A program made the translations under genes and the position numbers. The notes under the pieces were generated by a model, which saw only the letters and a list, made by a program, of their open reading frames with translations, had not been told where the DNA came from and ran no database searches. Of a DNA stretch of 34,900 nucleotides, positions 14,515 to 22,679 are shown piece by piece; positions within the stretch are counted from its first letter, which is position 1; the number at the start of each line of letters is the position of its first letter. Source of the DNA: Gammaproteobacteria bacterium (GTDB taxonomy: Bacteria > Pseudomonadota > Gammaproteobacteria > GCA-001735895); the NCBI GenBank assembly GCA_022340305.1, contig JAJDOF010000075.1, forward strand, positions 1 to 34,900, read 5' to 3'.

Positions 14515-16122
14515 TCAATGCCGGTTCACGGCGCTGATCAGGTCGGCTGCGCGCTCACCGATCATCATGCTGGGCGCGTTGATATTGCCATTGGTGATGG
14601 TCGGCATCACCGACGCATCGGCTATGCGCAAGCGCTCGATGCCATGCACCCGCAACTCGGAATCCACCACGGCCAGCGCATCGCGACCGATTTTGCAGCT
14701 ACCACAGGGGTGGTAGGCACTATTGGCATTGGCGCGGACATAGGCATCGATATCGGCATCGCTGACCACATCCGGCCCCGGCGACACCTCAGGGCCACGA
14801 CAGAAATCAAAGGCTTTCTGTGCAGCTATGGTGCGTGTTATTTCGATGCAGCGCCTAAATTCGACCCGATCGCGCTCGGTCGATAATCCATTCAATAGAA
14901 TGCGCGGCGGCAACAGGGGATCGGCACCGGCGAGCTTCACCCAGCCTCGGCTCTGCGTAAGCACCGGACCCACATCGAAACAATAGCCATCCTTGTCCGG
15001 TGGTGGCGACCAGCCTTCCAGGAAGTAGGGCCAGAAATGGTATTGCATGTTCGGATAATCAACTTCGTCATCGCTGCGTAGAAAACCACCGACACGGCTA
15101 TGCGTGGTTGCCGCAGGACCGCTTTGGCAAAGGAACCACTGGATTCCGGCGAGCAGCATGCGATGCGGGCGCAGCATATGGTTCTTCGACAGGCCGCCTG
15201 CGCAGCGATGTTTGACATGCACCTCGAGGTGATCGTGCAGGTTCTGTCCAACTCCGGGCAGATCCTGCTGAACCTCGATGCCATGTTGCTGCAATTCGTC
15301 GGCTGGACCGATACCCGACAACATTAAAATTTGTGGCGATTGAAACGCACCTGCACTGACGATTACCTCGCCGTGGGCGAGTGCCGTTTCACGCTTGCCA
15401 TCACGAAGATATTCGACACCGATGGCGCGCCCATTGTCGATTAAAACGCGCAAAACCCGGGCATTGCAACGCAGCGTGACATTGTCGCGTTGACTCGCTG
15501 GCACAACACAGGTGGCGGCCGTCGCCGACCGATACCCGTGATCGATGTTGACATCAAAAGAGGTGACACCCTCCTGATCGGCGCCATTGTAGTCATGGCT
15601 GCGGGCAAAGCCCGCCTGTGCGGCGGCTTCAAGGAAGGCATTCTCGATCGGATGGTGCCTGGTGAGTCGCTCCACCACAATCGGTCCAGCGCCACCACGA
15701 TAATCGTCAGCCCCGGCTCGGCAGGTCTCCATGCGCTGAAAATAAGGCAATACATCCTCGTAGCCCCAGCCATCGGCACCATTTTCTGCCCAACCGTCGA
15801 AATCGCGTCGATGACCGCGCACGTAGACCATGCCGTTGATCGAGGAAGAGCCACCAATCACCTTGCCGCGCGGCTGAAACAGCCGTCGATTATTCATGCA
15901 GGGCTCAGGTTCGGTCTCGAAGCACCAGTTACGCGGCCCGCCGCTGTAGTTGTTGCGCGTTGCCGCAGGCATGCGAATCGACCAGTGATGATCGCCGCTG
16001 CCGGCTTCCAGCAACAAAATGCGAAGCTCGGGATTCTGCGATAGACGAAAAGTGAGCAAACCGCCCGCGGAACCCGAGCCGATGATGATGTAATCAAAAC
16101 CTTGAGCTTGTTTACGATTCAT
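14515..16122 (-). CDS. GMC-family FAD-dependent oxidoreductase (choline/alcohol dehydrogenase-like)
   Basis: A 535-residue flavoprotein. It opens with the FAD-binding Rossmann motif YIIIGSGSAGGLLTFRLS. It carries GMC signature 1 (RGKVIGGSSSINGMVYVRG), signature 2 (GAFQSPQILMLSGIG) and the C-terminal catalytic pair (NSAYHPCGSCKIG with His; then TNGNINAPSMMIGERAADLI with Asn). The second active-site residue is Asn, as in choline dehydrogenases and many alcohol dehydrogenases. The substrate cannot be deduced; many homologs are annotated as choline dehydrogenase without proof. The ATG at 16122 is preferred because the flavin fold starts there, although its ribosome site is poor. It is divergent from the heptosyltransferase across 162 bp that hold a palindrome. 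Confidence 0.92.
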   Translation of the reverse strand: MNRKQAQGFDYIIIGSGSAGGLLTFRLSQNPELRILLLEAGSGDHHWSIRMPAATRNNYSGGPRNWCFETEPEPCMNNRRLFQPRGKVIGGSSSINGMVYVRGHRRDFDGWAENGADGWGYEDVLPYFQRMETCRAGADDYRGGAGPIVVERLTRHHPIENAFLEAAAQAGFARSHDYNGADQEGVTSFDVNIDHGYRSATAATCVVPASQRDNVTLRCNARVLRVLIDNGRAIGVEYLRDGKRETALAHGEVIVSAGAFQSPQILMLSGIGPADELQQHGIEVQQDLPGVGQNLHDHLEVHVKHRCAGGLSKNHMLRPHRMLLAGIQWFLCQSGPAATTHSRVGGFLRSDDEVDYPNMQYHFWPYFLEGWSPPPDKDGYCFDVGPVLTQSRGWVKLAGADPLLPPRILLNGLSTERDRVEFRRCIEITRTIAAQKAFDFCRGPEVSPGPDVVSDADIDAYVRANANSAYHPCGSCKIGRDALAVVDSELRVHGIERLRIADASVMPTITNGNINAPSMMIGERAADLISAVNRH

Positions 16123-16217
16123 GGGGGCTAAATTAACAGAAATTAATCGACGACGCGCGCCAACCGGATTTTTATATCCCGCCTGGTTCCCGCACTGCAA
16201 GCGCTCGGCCTTAGCCC

Positions 16218-16233
16218 GCGGATTGTGATCCGC
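16218..16233. promoter_or_regulatory. Perfect palindrome in the GMC/heptosyltransferase divergent region
   Basis: GCGGAT-TGTG-ATCCGC, 6-bp arms around four bases, overlaps the -35 box of the rightward promoter. It is a plausible shared operator for the two divergent genes. Confidence 0.4.
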
Positions 16234-16250
16234 CGACGATAACGTACACT
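16223..16250 (+). promoter_or_regulatory. Sigma-70-like promoter for the heptosyltransferase gene
   Basis: TTGTGA (16223-16228), 16 bases, TACACT (16245-16250). Each element matches 4/6 of consensus. The start codon is about 35 bases further on. Confidence 0.5.
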
Positions 16251-16284
16251 AACGCCTTTTCTCCTGCACAGGGCTTGTATAACC

Positions 16285-17334
16285 GTGATGCTGCCACTGA
16301 CTTCAGCGCCCGAGAACATCTGTATTGTTCGGCTGTCTGCACTCGGCGATGTTACCCATGCCGTGCCGGTGGTGCGCGCGATTCAGCAACACTGGCCGCA
16401 AACGCGCATCACCTGGATTTGCGCGACCCTGGAGCACAAGTTGCTGGCGGCGCTGGAGGGTATCAATTTCATCGTCGTCGATAAAAAAAGCGGCTGGGGT
16501 GGGTACTACCGACTGTGGCGCCGGCTGGCCGGGCAACGCTTCGACATCATGTTGCAGATGCAAACCTCGGCACGTGCAAACTTTACCGGCGCCGTTGTAA
16601 AAGCTGATATCAAGTTAGGCTGGGATCGCTTGCGCGCGCGTGATTTTCATCGCTTTTTCATGACCCATTCGATTCCGCAAACCCGTTTCGAACACCAGGT
16701 ACAGGGTCATTTGTCTTTCGCGCGCTGCATCGGTCTCGAGGCGTCGGAACCCGAATGGAATTTCCCGGTCAGCGGGGAGGCGATCAACTTTGTCGACAGT
16801 CTGATACCGAGCGTTGCCCGGGTCTTGCTGATATCGCCCTGTTCCAGCCACGTGCATCGCAACTGGCGTGCCGAGCGCTACGCCGCGGTCGCCGATTACG
16901 CGATCGAGCGCCATGGCCTGACCGTAGTGCTGTCCGGTGGTCCGTCCACGCTGGAAGCGTCGATGGGTACGGCGATCGAGGCGGCGGCAGACAGACCCCT
17001 GATCAACCTGATCGGCAGGGACACCCTGCCGCAACTGGTCGCGCTGCTGCACCGCGCGGATGTGGTGTTAACCCCCGATTCGGGTCCGACTCACCTCGCC
17101 AATGCTTTGGGAACTCCGGTTATCGGGCTACATGCCTGCACCTGGTCGAAGCGCAGCGGCCCTTATAACTCACTCGACCTTTGCGTCGACAAGTTTGCCG
17201 AGGCCGCACAGCGCTATCGAAACACGACGCCCGAACAATTACGCTGGGGTACGCGCATCGAACAGGAAGGCGTGATGGACCTGGTAGAAGTGGAGGATGT
17301 CCTCGATCGTCTCGAGCAAGCGTTGAAACCCTGA
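16285..17334 (+). CDS. Glycosyltransferase family 9 (heptosyltransferase-like)
   Basis: A 349-residue GT-B glycosyltransferase of the ADP-heptose:LPS heptosyltransferase family. The N-terminal domain has ICIVRLSALGDVTHAVPVVR, the acceptor-side motif. The C-terminal donor domain has SHVHRNWRAERYAAVADYAI, the strand with VVLSGGPST, and LTPDSGPTHLANALGTPVIGLHACTWSKRSGPY, the nucleotide-sugar motif. Enzymes of this group add heptose to the LPS inner core at the cytoplasmic membrane face. A Kdo hydroxylase gene lies 1.2 kb away, so both probably act on inner-core Kdo/heptose. The start is GTG at 16285 or ATG at 16288; they differ by one residue. Confidence 0.9.
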   Translation: MMLPLTSAPENICIVRLSALGDVTHAVPVVRAIQQHWPQTRITWICATLEHKLLAALEGINFIVVDKKSGWGGYYRLWRRLAGQRFDIMLQMQTSARANFTGAVVKADIKLGWDRLRARDFHRFFMTHSIPQTRFEHQVQGHLSFARCIGLEASEPEWNFPVSGEAINFVDSLIPSVARVLLISPCSSHVHRNWRAERYAAVADYAIERHGLTVVLSGGPSTLEASMGTAIEAAADRPLINLIGRDTLPQLVALLHRADVVLTPDSGPTHLANALGTPVIGLHACTWSKRSGPYNSLDLCVDKFAEAAQRYRNTTPEQLRWGTRIEQEGVMDLVEVEDVLDRLEQALKP

Positions 17335-17575
17335 CCTAAGCAGCGCGCTGTCGGCCTCTGGCCCCGTGATATCCCGCGAGCGATCGCCCTTGCAGAAGTG
17401 GCATAGCCTGACCAGGCCCGCTTCCGGCAATTGTATGGCACTGTGGCCATACTCGACGAATGACTGCGATCACCCAAAGTGGCCACTCATCAGACCCCTC
17501 CGTAGAATGGTGTAATCCAGTTCCTTAGCAAGCGATTTTTGGAAAGAGAAACATAATCTTAAGAAAAACCAGAAC

Positions 17576-18028
17576 TCATTCTACTGCTTTCCAGTCTTTT
17601 TTTAGATCGCTTTTGGCTATTATCCCGACGACTAAGAGCGCCACGAATCCGGCTCCAGCATAATTTGTCGAATTATTCGTACTGGTATTGGTACTAGCGG
17701 ATCCGTCGAGTCTTAAAACTGGCACAGCATATTCCGCAAAGCTGTTATTGATAATATCGAATGTATCAGACGGTGTCAGATAATTAAGGATTTGATTTCC
17801 GTTGCCATCCTGAGTAAGGGCTATGCCGTCTTTGATGCCATCATTCTGTTCGATCAACAGGTAATCAAATCGATTGCGGCCTGAAAATATGCCTCTGTAT
17901 TTAGAATCGAGCGACATCGTCATTTGGACGCCAAGGTAGGTATCATCGGCTTCACCGAATATATCAGCGCCAGCAATTGAGCTTGTTAGCCCGAATATCA
18001 ACAGTAGTCCTTTTGCCATCGAATTCAT
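17576..18028 (-). CDS. Exported hypothetical protein, 150 aa, with C-terminal hydrophobic segment
   Basis: ATG at 18028 follows GGGGGAG at good spacing, so the start is supported. The N-terminus is a signal peptide (MNSMAKGLLLIFGLTSSIAG, cleavage expected near AGA-D). The middle is polar with strand-like runs (DTYLGVQMTMSLDSKYRG; NRFDYLLIEQND). A Ser/Thr/Asn-rich stretch (SASTNTSTNNSTNYA) precedes a hydrophobic helix (AGAGFVALLVVGIIA) and a charged tail (KSDLKKDWKAVE). The plan resembles surface proteins with a C-terminal anchor, but I see no PEP-CTERM or LPXTG motif. Base composition is clearly AT-richer than its neighbours, which hints at recent acquisition. The family is unrecognised. Confidence 0.7.
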   Translation of the reverse strand: MNSMAKGLLLIFGLTSSIAGADIFGEADDTYLGVQMTMSLDSKYRGIFSGRNRFDYLLIEQNDGIKDGIALTQDGNGNQILNYLTPSDTFDIINNSFAEYAVPVLRLDGSASTNTSTNNSTNYAGAGFVALLVVGIIAKSDLKKDWKAVE

Positions 18029-18499
18029 TTTCTGCTCCCCCAATTTATGTTGTTATTTGCAAAGATTGACAGATGATAGGATTTTAGTTGCATTTAGCTA
18101 CTAATATAAAAAACGTTTTACTTATCGATGCCAAAGGGTCTGGTATCCGGTACCTGTGACTAAAAGCACATTACTTTTTGCTATCGATCAGGCGCAAAAT
18201 CAAATTCTGAAATGATCAAGGTATCAATTGAATCGAAAGCCAAAAAGTAAAATCGGTCGGGCGATAAATGTCAGCAAGTGGCCGAAGATCACCCCTCAGG
18301 TTTATCTTCCAAAGTTCCGCTCAAGGCGCCAGAGCGCTCACCACAGGGAAGATAGAGATATTGCCTCACGGTAATCTGATGGCTTCACCGATGAACACAA
18401 ATTTCAGTAGGTCGCCGGTCCAGGCCCAACCTGTCTCTTCTTTGTCCAGACGCGCCTGGCGCTGACCTTTGCCGCTCGTGGTTGGCGAAACCCGCGACC
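18029..18499. other. 471-bp gap upstream of the exported-protein gene
   Basis: The part up to about 18260 is very AT-rich and should contain the promoter of the exported protein, but no pair of boxes has proper spacing. The rest is GC-rich and shows no gene I can support. Confidence 0.4.
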
Positions 18500-19423
18500 C
18501 TAATCGGCAATCGCGGCGGCGCGTAAAATATTGATCGGCGCCATTTCCGGCAGATGACAGTTTTCCAGCCTGACCAGGCTGGTGTGGACAAAGGCGTGCT
18601 GCCCCGACAGGCAGGCATGGCTGACCATGTCGGTGTAAACCATCCAGGCCGAGAATGGGGGAAAGCGAAATTCCTGGTGCCCCTGCTGTTGCTGCTGAAA
18701 GGACGGCGTGTCCTTCATGTAATTGTGGAATTTGCGCATCGCGCGGTCATAGGGCGAAGAATCCAGAACCCTCAGCACTGGAATGCCATGCGCGGCAAGG
18801 CCGATCAAGCCACTGCGAAAATGATCAAGCGGCCCCTTAGACAGGTATCCGGGGCCCGCGTTGCGGTAACCCAGCTGGGCACGTTCGCCATGCTCGGCAA
18901 ACAGCTCCGGAAAACTGCCCTTGGTCGCCCAGACACGATCTTCGGCCGGGTTGACGTTGATGAAAAAGCGCAGGATGCGGTCGCCATGGGTAGCACCGTA
19001 GGCGCCCGCGTCGATGTGAATCAACTCATTGCTGGCATGCGCCGACAGGTCGCGCCCCTGTTCCTGTAGCGGCCGAAAACTACAGGTACCCACCGTCCAG
19101 TTATCGGTAAGACGCGGCGCGGTTTTACCAAGGAAGGCAGCAATGTCGTCGCTGACAGTTTGCAGCACGCGGTTGACACGCTCGACCATCTCGGCGTCGT
19201 CGCTATCCAGGCCGCGCGTCTTGCCATCTTCGGGGTGAAAGCTGATGTTCTTCAGCTTGAGCCGCTGCGGCAATTCCTGGCGGAAAAAATCCAGGTCCTC
19301 GGCCGCGGGCAGGGCCACCGGACTTTCCGGGAAAAATACCACCGAGCCTCGCTCCAGCGAATCGGATAATTCGTCCGGCTGCAAATTTTGCAGGCGCTCG
19401 GCGTCAAATGTGTCCAGCATCAT
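18500..19423 (-). CDS. kdoO: Kdo hydroxylase (Fe(II)/2-oxoglutarate dioxygenase of LPS inner core)
   Basis: A 307-residue protein matching the Kdo hydroxylase family, which converts Kdo of the LPS inner core to Ko by 3-hydroxylation using iron, O2 and 2-oxoglutarate. Visible features are KNISFHPEDGKTRGL (58-72), TCSFRPLQEQGR (113-124) and the metal motif HIDAGAYGATHGDRILRFF (136-154, His136-x-Asp138). A C-terminal run, DMVSHACLSGQHAFVHT (265-281), should supply the distal histidine. The start at 19423 has a GAGGGA Shine-Dalgarno. No membrane segment is seen, so it should act in the cytoplasm on nascent lipid A-Kdo. A heptosyltransferase lies nearby, supporting an LPS-core role. The family call is firm; which Kdo residue is modified is not shown. 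Confidence 0.85.
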   Translation of the reverse strand: MMLDTFDAERLQNLQPDELSDSLERGSVVFFPESPVALPAAEDLDFFRQELPQRLKLKNISFHPEDGKTRGLDSDDAEMVERVNRVLQTVSDDIAAFLGKTAPRLTDNWTVGTCSFRPLQEQGRDLSAHASNELIHIDAGAYGATHGDRILRFFINVNPAEDRVWATKGSFPELFAEHGERAQLGYRNAGPGYLSKGPLDHFRSGLIGLAAHGIPVLRVLDSSPYDRAMRKFHNYMKDTPSFQQQQQGHQEFRFPPFSAWMVYTDMVSHACLSGQHAFVHTSLVRLENCHLPEMAPINILRAAAIAD

Positions 19424-19901
19424 TACATGTCCCTCGGTTGAATGAGCGGTGAATCGCGCTCACTAATGGTGATTTCGGCAGCACACCCGGCATCCCGGAC
19501 GCGGCATCGGCGGTCTGCCATATTGAAGCGGGTATAATGGCACCTGCCCGCGCTTTGCACGATTGTTCATTTCCAGGCAATGCCTGTCAACCGCTGCTGC
19601 GCACACCGCGAGGTCGCTGTTAGCATCGTCAGATCGCAATCGGGGCGATAGCAACCAGGCCCGGCTGCTGCAATCACCCGTCTCCCAATCAGCGCTTGTT
19701 TTATACCTGCCTGCTATCATATGCTGTCGCCGCTGCAAGTGTGCCGGGCACAGCGCATCACCGTAAGTAACTACAGGAGGCTAAACAGGCAATTCCAGGC
19801 CCGATCTCTGCAATTCAATACAGGCCCCGGTAATGGCGCTGCAGCCGGCGGCCCTCGTGATTGCAGACGGGTAAGGACAGGTTAAGCCGATCAGGCATCC
19901 C
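19424..19901. other. 478-bp divergent gap between Kdo hydroxylase and MBOAT genes
   Basis: No gene is supported. Open frames on both strands lack ribosome sites. An AGGAGG near 19774 is not followed by a usable start codon, and only a 13-codon ATG frame lies closer to the MBOAT gene. No clear promoter or terminator is visible. Confidence 0.4.
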
Positions 19902-21413
19902 ATGGTTTTCGCATCGCATTCCTTTCTCGCTTTTTTACTGATCCTGTTGCTGGCTTACTGGCTCGCCGGTCGCCATGACGAGCGCTGGGGTAAAGCGATA
20001 CTGATTACGGCCTCTTTTGTCTTTTATGGTTTCTGGATCCCGGCCTACCTGCTGCTGCTGATCGCTTCGATCCTGTTCAATCATGTCATCGCGCGTGCCG
20101 TGCTGGCCGGACCCGAACGGCACATACGCCTCGCACTCACCTCCTTCGGTATCGCGCTGAACCTCGCGCTGATCGGGTTTTACAAGTACGCCGCCTTTCT
20201 GGTCGAATCGCTTAACTGGACGTTGCAAACCGGTTTCGACATTCCGGAGATCATACTGCCCATCGGCATCTCGTTTTTCACCTTTCAGCAGATCAGCCTG
20301 CTGGTCGATGCGCACAAGGGATGGGTACGGCAGTTGCGCTTCTGGGACCACGTCCTGTTTATCGCCTTTTTCCCACAACTCATCGCCGGCCCCATCGTAC
20401 GCCAGCACGACATGCTGCCGCAGCTGGCGGCGCGACGTGACTGGCGCCTGCGTGCCGACTATGTCGCTATCGGCATCGCGCTATTCGCCTTCGGGCTGTT
20501 CAAGAAGACGGCCATCATCGATCCCTTCGTGCCCTACCTCGACCTGGTTTACAATGCCGCGGCCGACGGTGGTGCGGTCGGTTTTGTCGATGGCTGGGTG
20601 GCCGGTATCGGCTACGGCTTCCAGGTCTACTTCGATTTTTCAGCCTACTCGGACATGGCTATCGGCCTCGGCTTCATGTTCGGTCTGCGCCTGCCGGTGA
20701 ACTTCTTTTCGCCCTACAAGGCCCACAGCATTCGCGACTTCTGGCGCCGCTGGCACATCTCGCTGTCGCGTTTCCTGCGCGATTATCTGTTCATTCCGCT
20801 GGGTGGCAGCCATCACGGCCTGATGCGCACCGTGGCGGCACTTATGGTGACCATGGCACTCGGAGGTCTGTGGCATGGCGCAGGCTGGACCTTCGTTATC
20901 TGGGGTATATTGCACGGCAGTTACCTGGCAGTGAACCACCTGTGGCACGCACTCATCAAGCGCCTGCGTCCGGCGCCGGTAAAATCGAAAACCGGCCCAC
21001 GCTGGCCTGGCTGGATTGTGCATGCACTGTCGGTGGTAGTGACTTTCCTCGCGGTGAGTTTCGCCTGGGTATTCTTCCGCGCCCCTGATCTTGATGCCGC
21101 GCTGCGTCTGGCAGGCGCCATGCTTGGTTTTTCCGGGTGGCATGAAGTCGCGCATCTGACACGTGGCATCGTGCCGATGTTTCCGATCTACCTGTTTATC
21201 GTCTGGCTGATGCCGAACACCATGGAATTGTTCCAGGCGACCAAAGCCGCGCTACACGTCGAAGAATACCGCGACGATGAGGTTTCGCCATTGCGACCTG
21301 CCTGGCTGCGCTTCAAATTGAGCACGGGCTGGGCGTTCACAACCGCCGGGGTTTTTGTCGTCGCGTGGTTCGCGCTGTCGAATTTAAGCCCCTTCATTTA
21401 CTTCCAGTTTTGA
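19902..21413 (+). CDS. MBOAT-family O-acyltransferase (AlgI/DltB-like)
   Basis: A 503-residue polytopic membrane-bound O-acyltransferase. Family landmarks are ILPIGISFFTFQQISLLVD (the AlgI/DltB-type strand), FFPQLIAGPIVR, FQVYFDFSAYSDMAIGLG, and FWRRWHISLSRFLRDYLFIPLGG. The catalytic histidine region is LGGLWHGAGWTFVIWGILHG. Relatives pass an acyl (usually acetyl) group across the inner membrane to a periplasmic acceptor such as alginate, peptidoglycan or an exopolysaccharide. The next gene, six bases downstream, encodes an SGNH-like membrane-anchored protein, the usual partner that completes transfer. With LPS-core genes upstream, LPS or exopolysaccharide acetylation is likely, but no polymer synthesis cluster is present to name the acceptor. 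Confidence 0.92.
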   Translation: MVFASHSFLAFLLILLLAYWLAGRHDERWGKAILITASFVFYGFWIPAYLLLLIASILFNHVIARAVLAGPERHIRLALTSFGIALNLALIGFYKYAAFLVESLNWTLQTGFDIPEIILPIGISFFTFQQISLLVDAHKGWVRQLRFWDHVLFIAFFPQLIAGPIVRQHDMLPQLAARRDWRLRADYVAIGIALFAFGLFKKTAIIDPFVPYLDLVYNAAADGGAVGFVDGWVAGIGYGFQVYFDFSAYSDMAIGLGFMFGLRLPVNFFSPYKAHSIRDFWRRWHISLSRFLRDYLFIPLGGSHHGLMRTVAALMVTMALGGLWHGAGWTFVIWGILHGSYLAVNHLWHALIKRLRPAPVKSKTGPRWPGWIVHALSVVVTFLAVSFAWVFFRAPDLDAALRLAGAMLGFSGWHEVAHLTRGIVPMFPIYLFIVWLMPNTMELFQATKAALHVEEYRDDEVSPLRPAWLRFKLSTGWAFTTAGVFVVAWFALSNLSPFIYFQF

Positions 21414-21419
21414 TCTGGC

Positions 21420-22667
21420 ATGAATAGCCCTGCCCACGATGACAAGTTGAACCCGCCTGTGCAGGATCGTGAGAAAAATCGCCTCGCTCAACGATTTCTG
21501 TGGGTTTTCAGCAGCTTCGTGCTGTTGATCGCGTTTGTTGTCGCTACCGTCAACCTGGTTGCCTATCGCTACATGCTAGCGGATAACAACCAGGCGATCG
21601 TACAATTGCTATCGGGCTGGGGCCGGATCTATAAGCCGATTCTGTATGACGAGATCAAACCTGAAATCGCGGTGTTCGGCGCGTCCTGGGCGCGCGACGC
21701 CTTTGATCCACTTGACACCAGCCGGCTGCTTGGGCGCAAGCTATTCAATCACGGCGTGTCCGGTGGCACCGCTTACGAGACACGCCGTTTTGCCGACTCC
21801 GCGCTCGATAATCCGAATTTGCAGGCGGCCATCATCAATCTCAATACTTTTTATCGCGAGAAAAACCGCGCGCGCTTTCGCTATGGCTTCGACGAATCGA
21901 TACTCGACGTCGACGCCGACCACCAGCCCAATCGTTTCGTCGGCTTGCGCCGCGCGTACTCGCTGGCGCTGGGCGGCTGGGCGGTGGGCGCCAACGTCAA
22001 GCTGATCTCCACCATCCTGGCGCGTGATCGTGGCGTTAGCAAACCCGACTACCTGGATTCCTATGAACAGGCCGACCTGACGCGACGCAACATGACGCCG
22101 ACCGCCAGGCGCATTTTCCCGCAACCAGGCCAGGCCAGTGACTCGGCACCGGCGGATACGGAAGTGGAAGACAGTACGATGCAGATCGAACAGCCGGAAC
22201 TCGAAATCATAATCGATGGCTTCTGTGGCAAAAAAGTAGATATCTACGCCTACTTCACGCCGACCCACACGCGTAAGCAATCCTGCGACCCTGGCGCCAG
22301 CAACGAGCTGGCGGCGCTCGAATTTCTACGCCACAAACAGCGCAGCTGCGACGCGCGGATCCACTACTTTGACTTCGCCTACCCCAATGCGATGACGCTC
22401 GAAGGTGTGCTCACCCCGGTCAAATCCAGCCACTATTATCGCCCCGACGGCCATCCGCGCCCAAGCGCGGGCCTGGCGATGGCGGCCAGCATGTTCGCCA
22501 GGCCGTTCCCGGCCGACTCGTCGGCGCTATTGACGCAGGATTTCGGTGTCGACCTGCTGAGTCACGCAGATGCCGAAGGCTGGTTGCTGCAGCGTACCGC
22601 CCGCTGCCAGGGCGACTGGGGTGAATCCGGATACGGTGACTTCAGGGCGGCCCTGGAAAAACAGTAA
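21420..22667 (+). CDS. Membrane-anchored SGNH-like protein, MBOAT partner (AlgJ/AlgX-like)
   Basis: A 415-residue protein with one N-terminal transmembrane helix (FLWVFSSFVLLIAFVVATVN, about 24-43) and a periplasmic SGNH-like domain. Block I reads EIAVFGASWARDAFDP, with a GAS serine in place of GDS. A glycine motif follows (NHGVSGGTAYETRRF). The C-terminal catalytic Asp/His pair appears as SSHYYRPDGHPRP. The order Ser first and Asp-His last is that of ordinary SGNH esterases, unlike AlgX, where the Asp-x-His comes before the Ser. The start lies six bases after the MBOAT stop with no Shine-Dalgarno, so it is translationally coupled. It probably finishes O-acetyl transfer to a glycan in the periplasm. 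Confidence 0.8.
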   Translation: MNSPAHDDKLNPPVQDREKNRLAQRFLWVFSSFVLLIAFVVATVNLVAYRYMLADNNQAIVQLLSGWGRIYKPILYDEIKPEIAVFGASWARDAFDPLDTSRLLGRKLFNHGVSGGTAYETRRFADSALDNPNLQAAIINLNTFYREKNRARFRYGFDESILDVDADHQPNRFVGLRRAYSLALGGWAVGANVKLISTILARDRGVSKPDYLDSYEQADLTRRNMTPTARRIFPQPGQASDSAPADTEVEDSTMQIEQPELEIIIDGFCGKKVDIYAYFTPTHTRKQSCDPGASNELAALEFLRHKQRSCDARIHYFDFAYPNAMTLEGVLTPVKSSHYYRPDGHPRPSAGLAMAASMFARPFPADSSALLTQDFGVDLLSHADAEGWLLQRTARCQGDWGESGYGDFRAALEKQ

Positions 22668-22679
22668 GCCTGGACTGCA

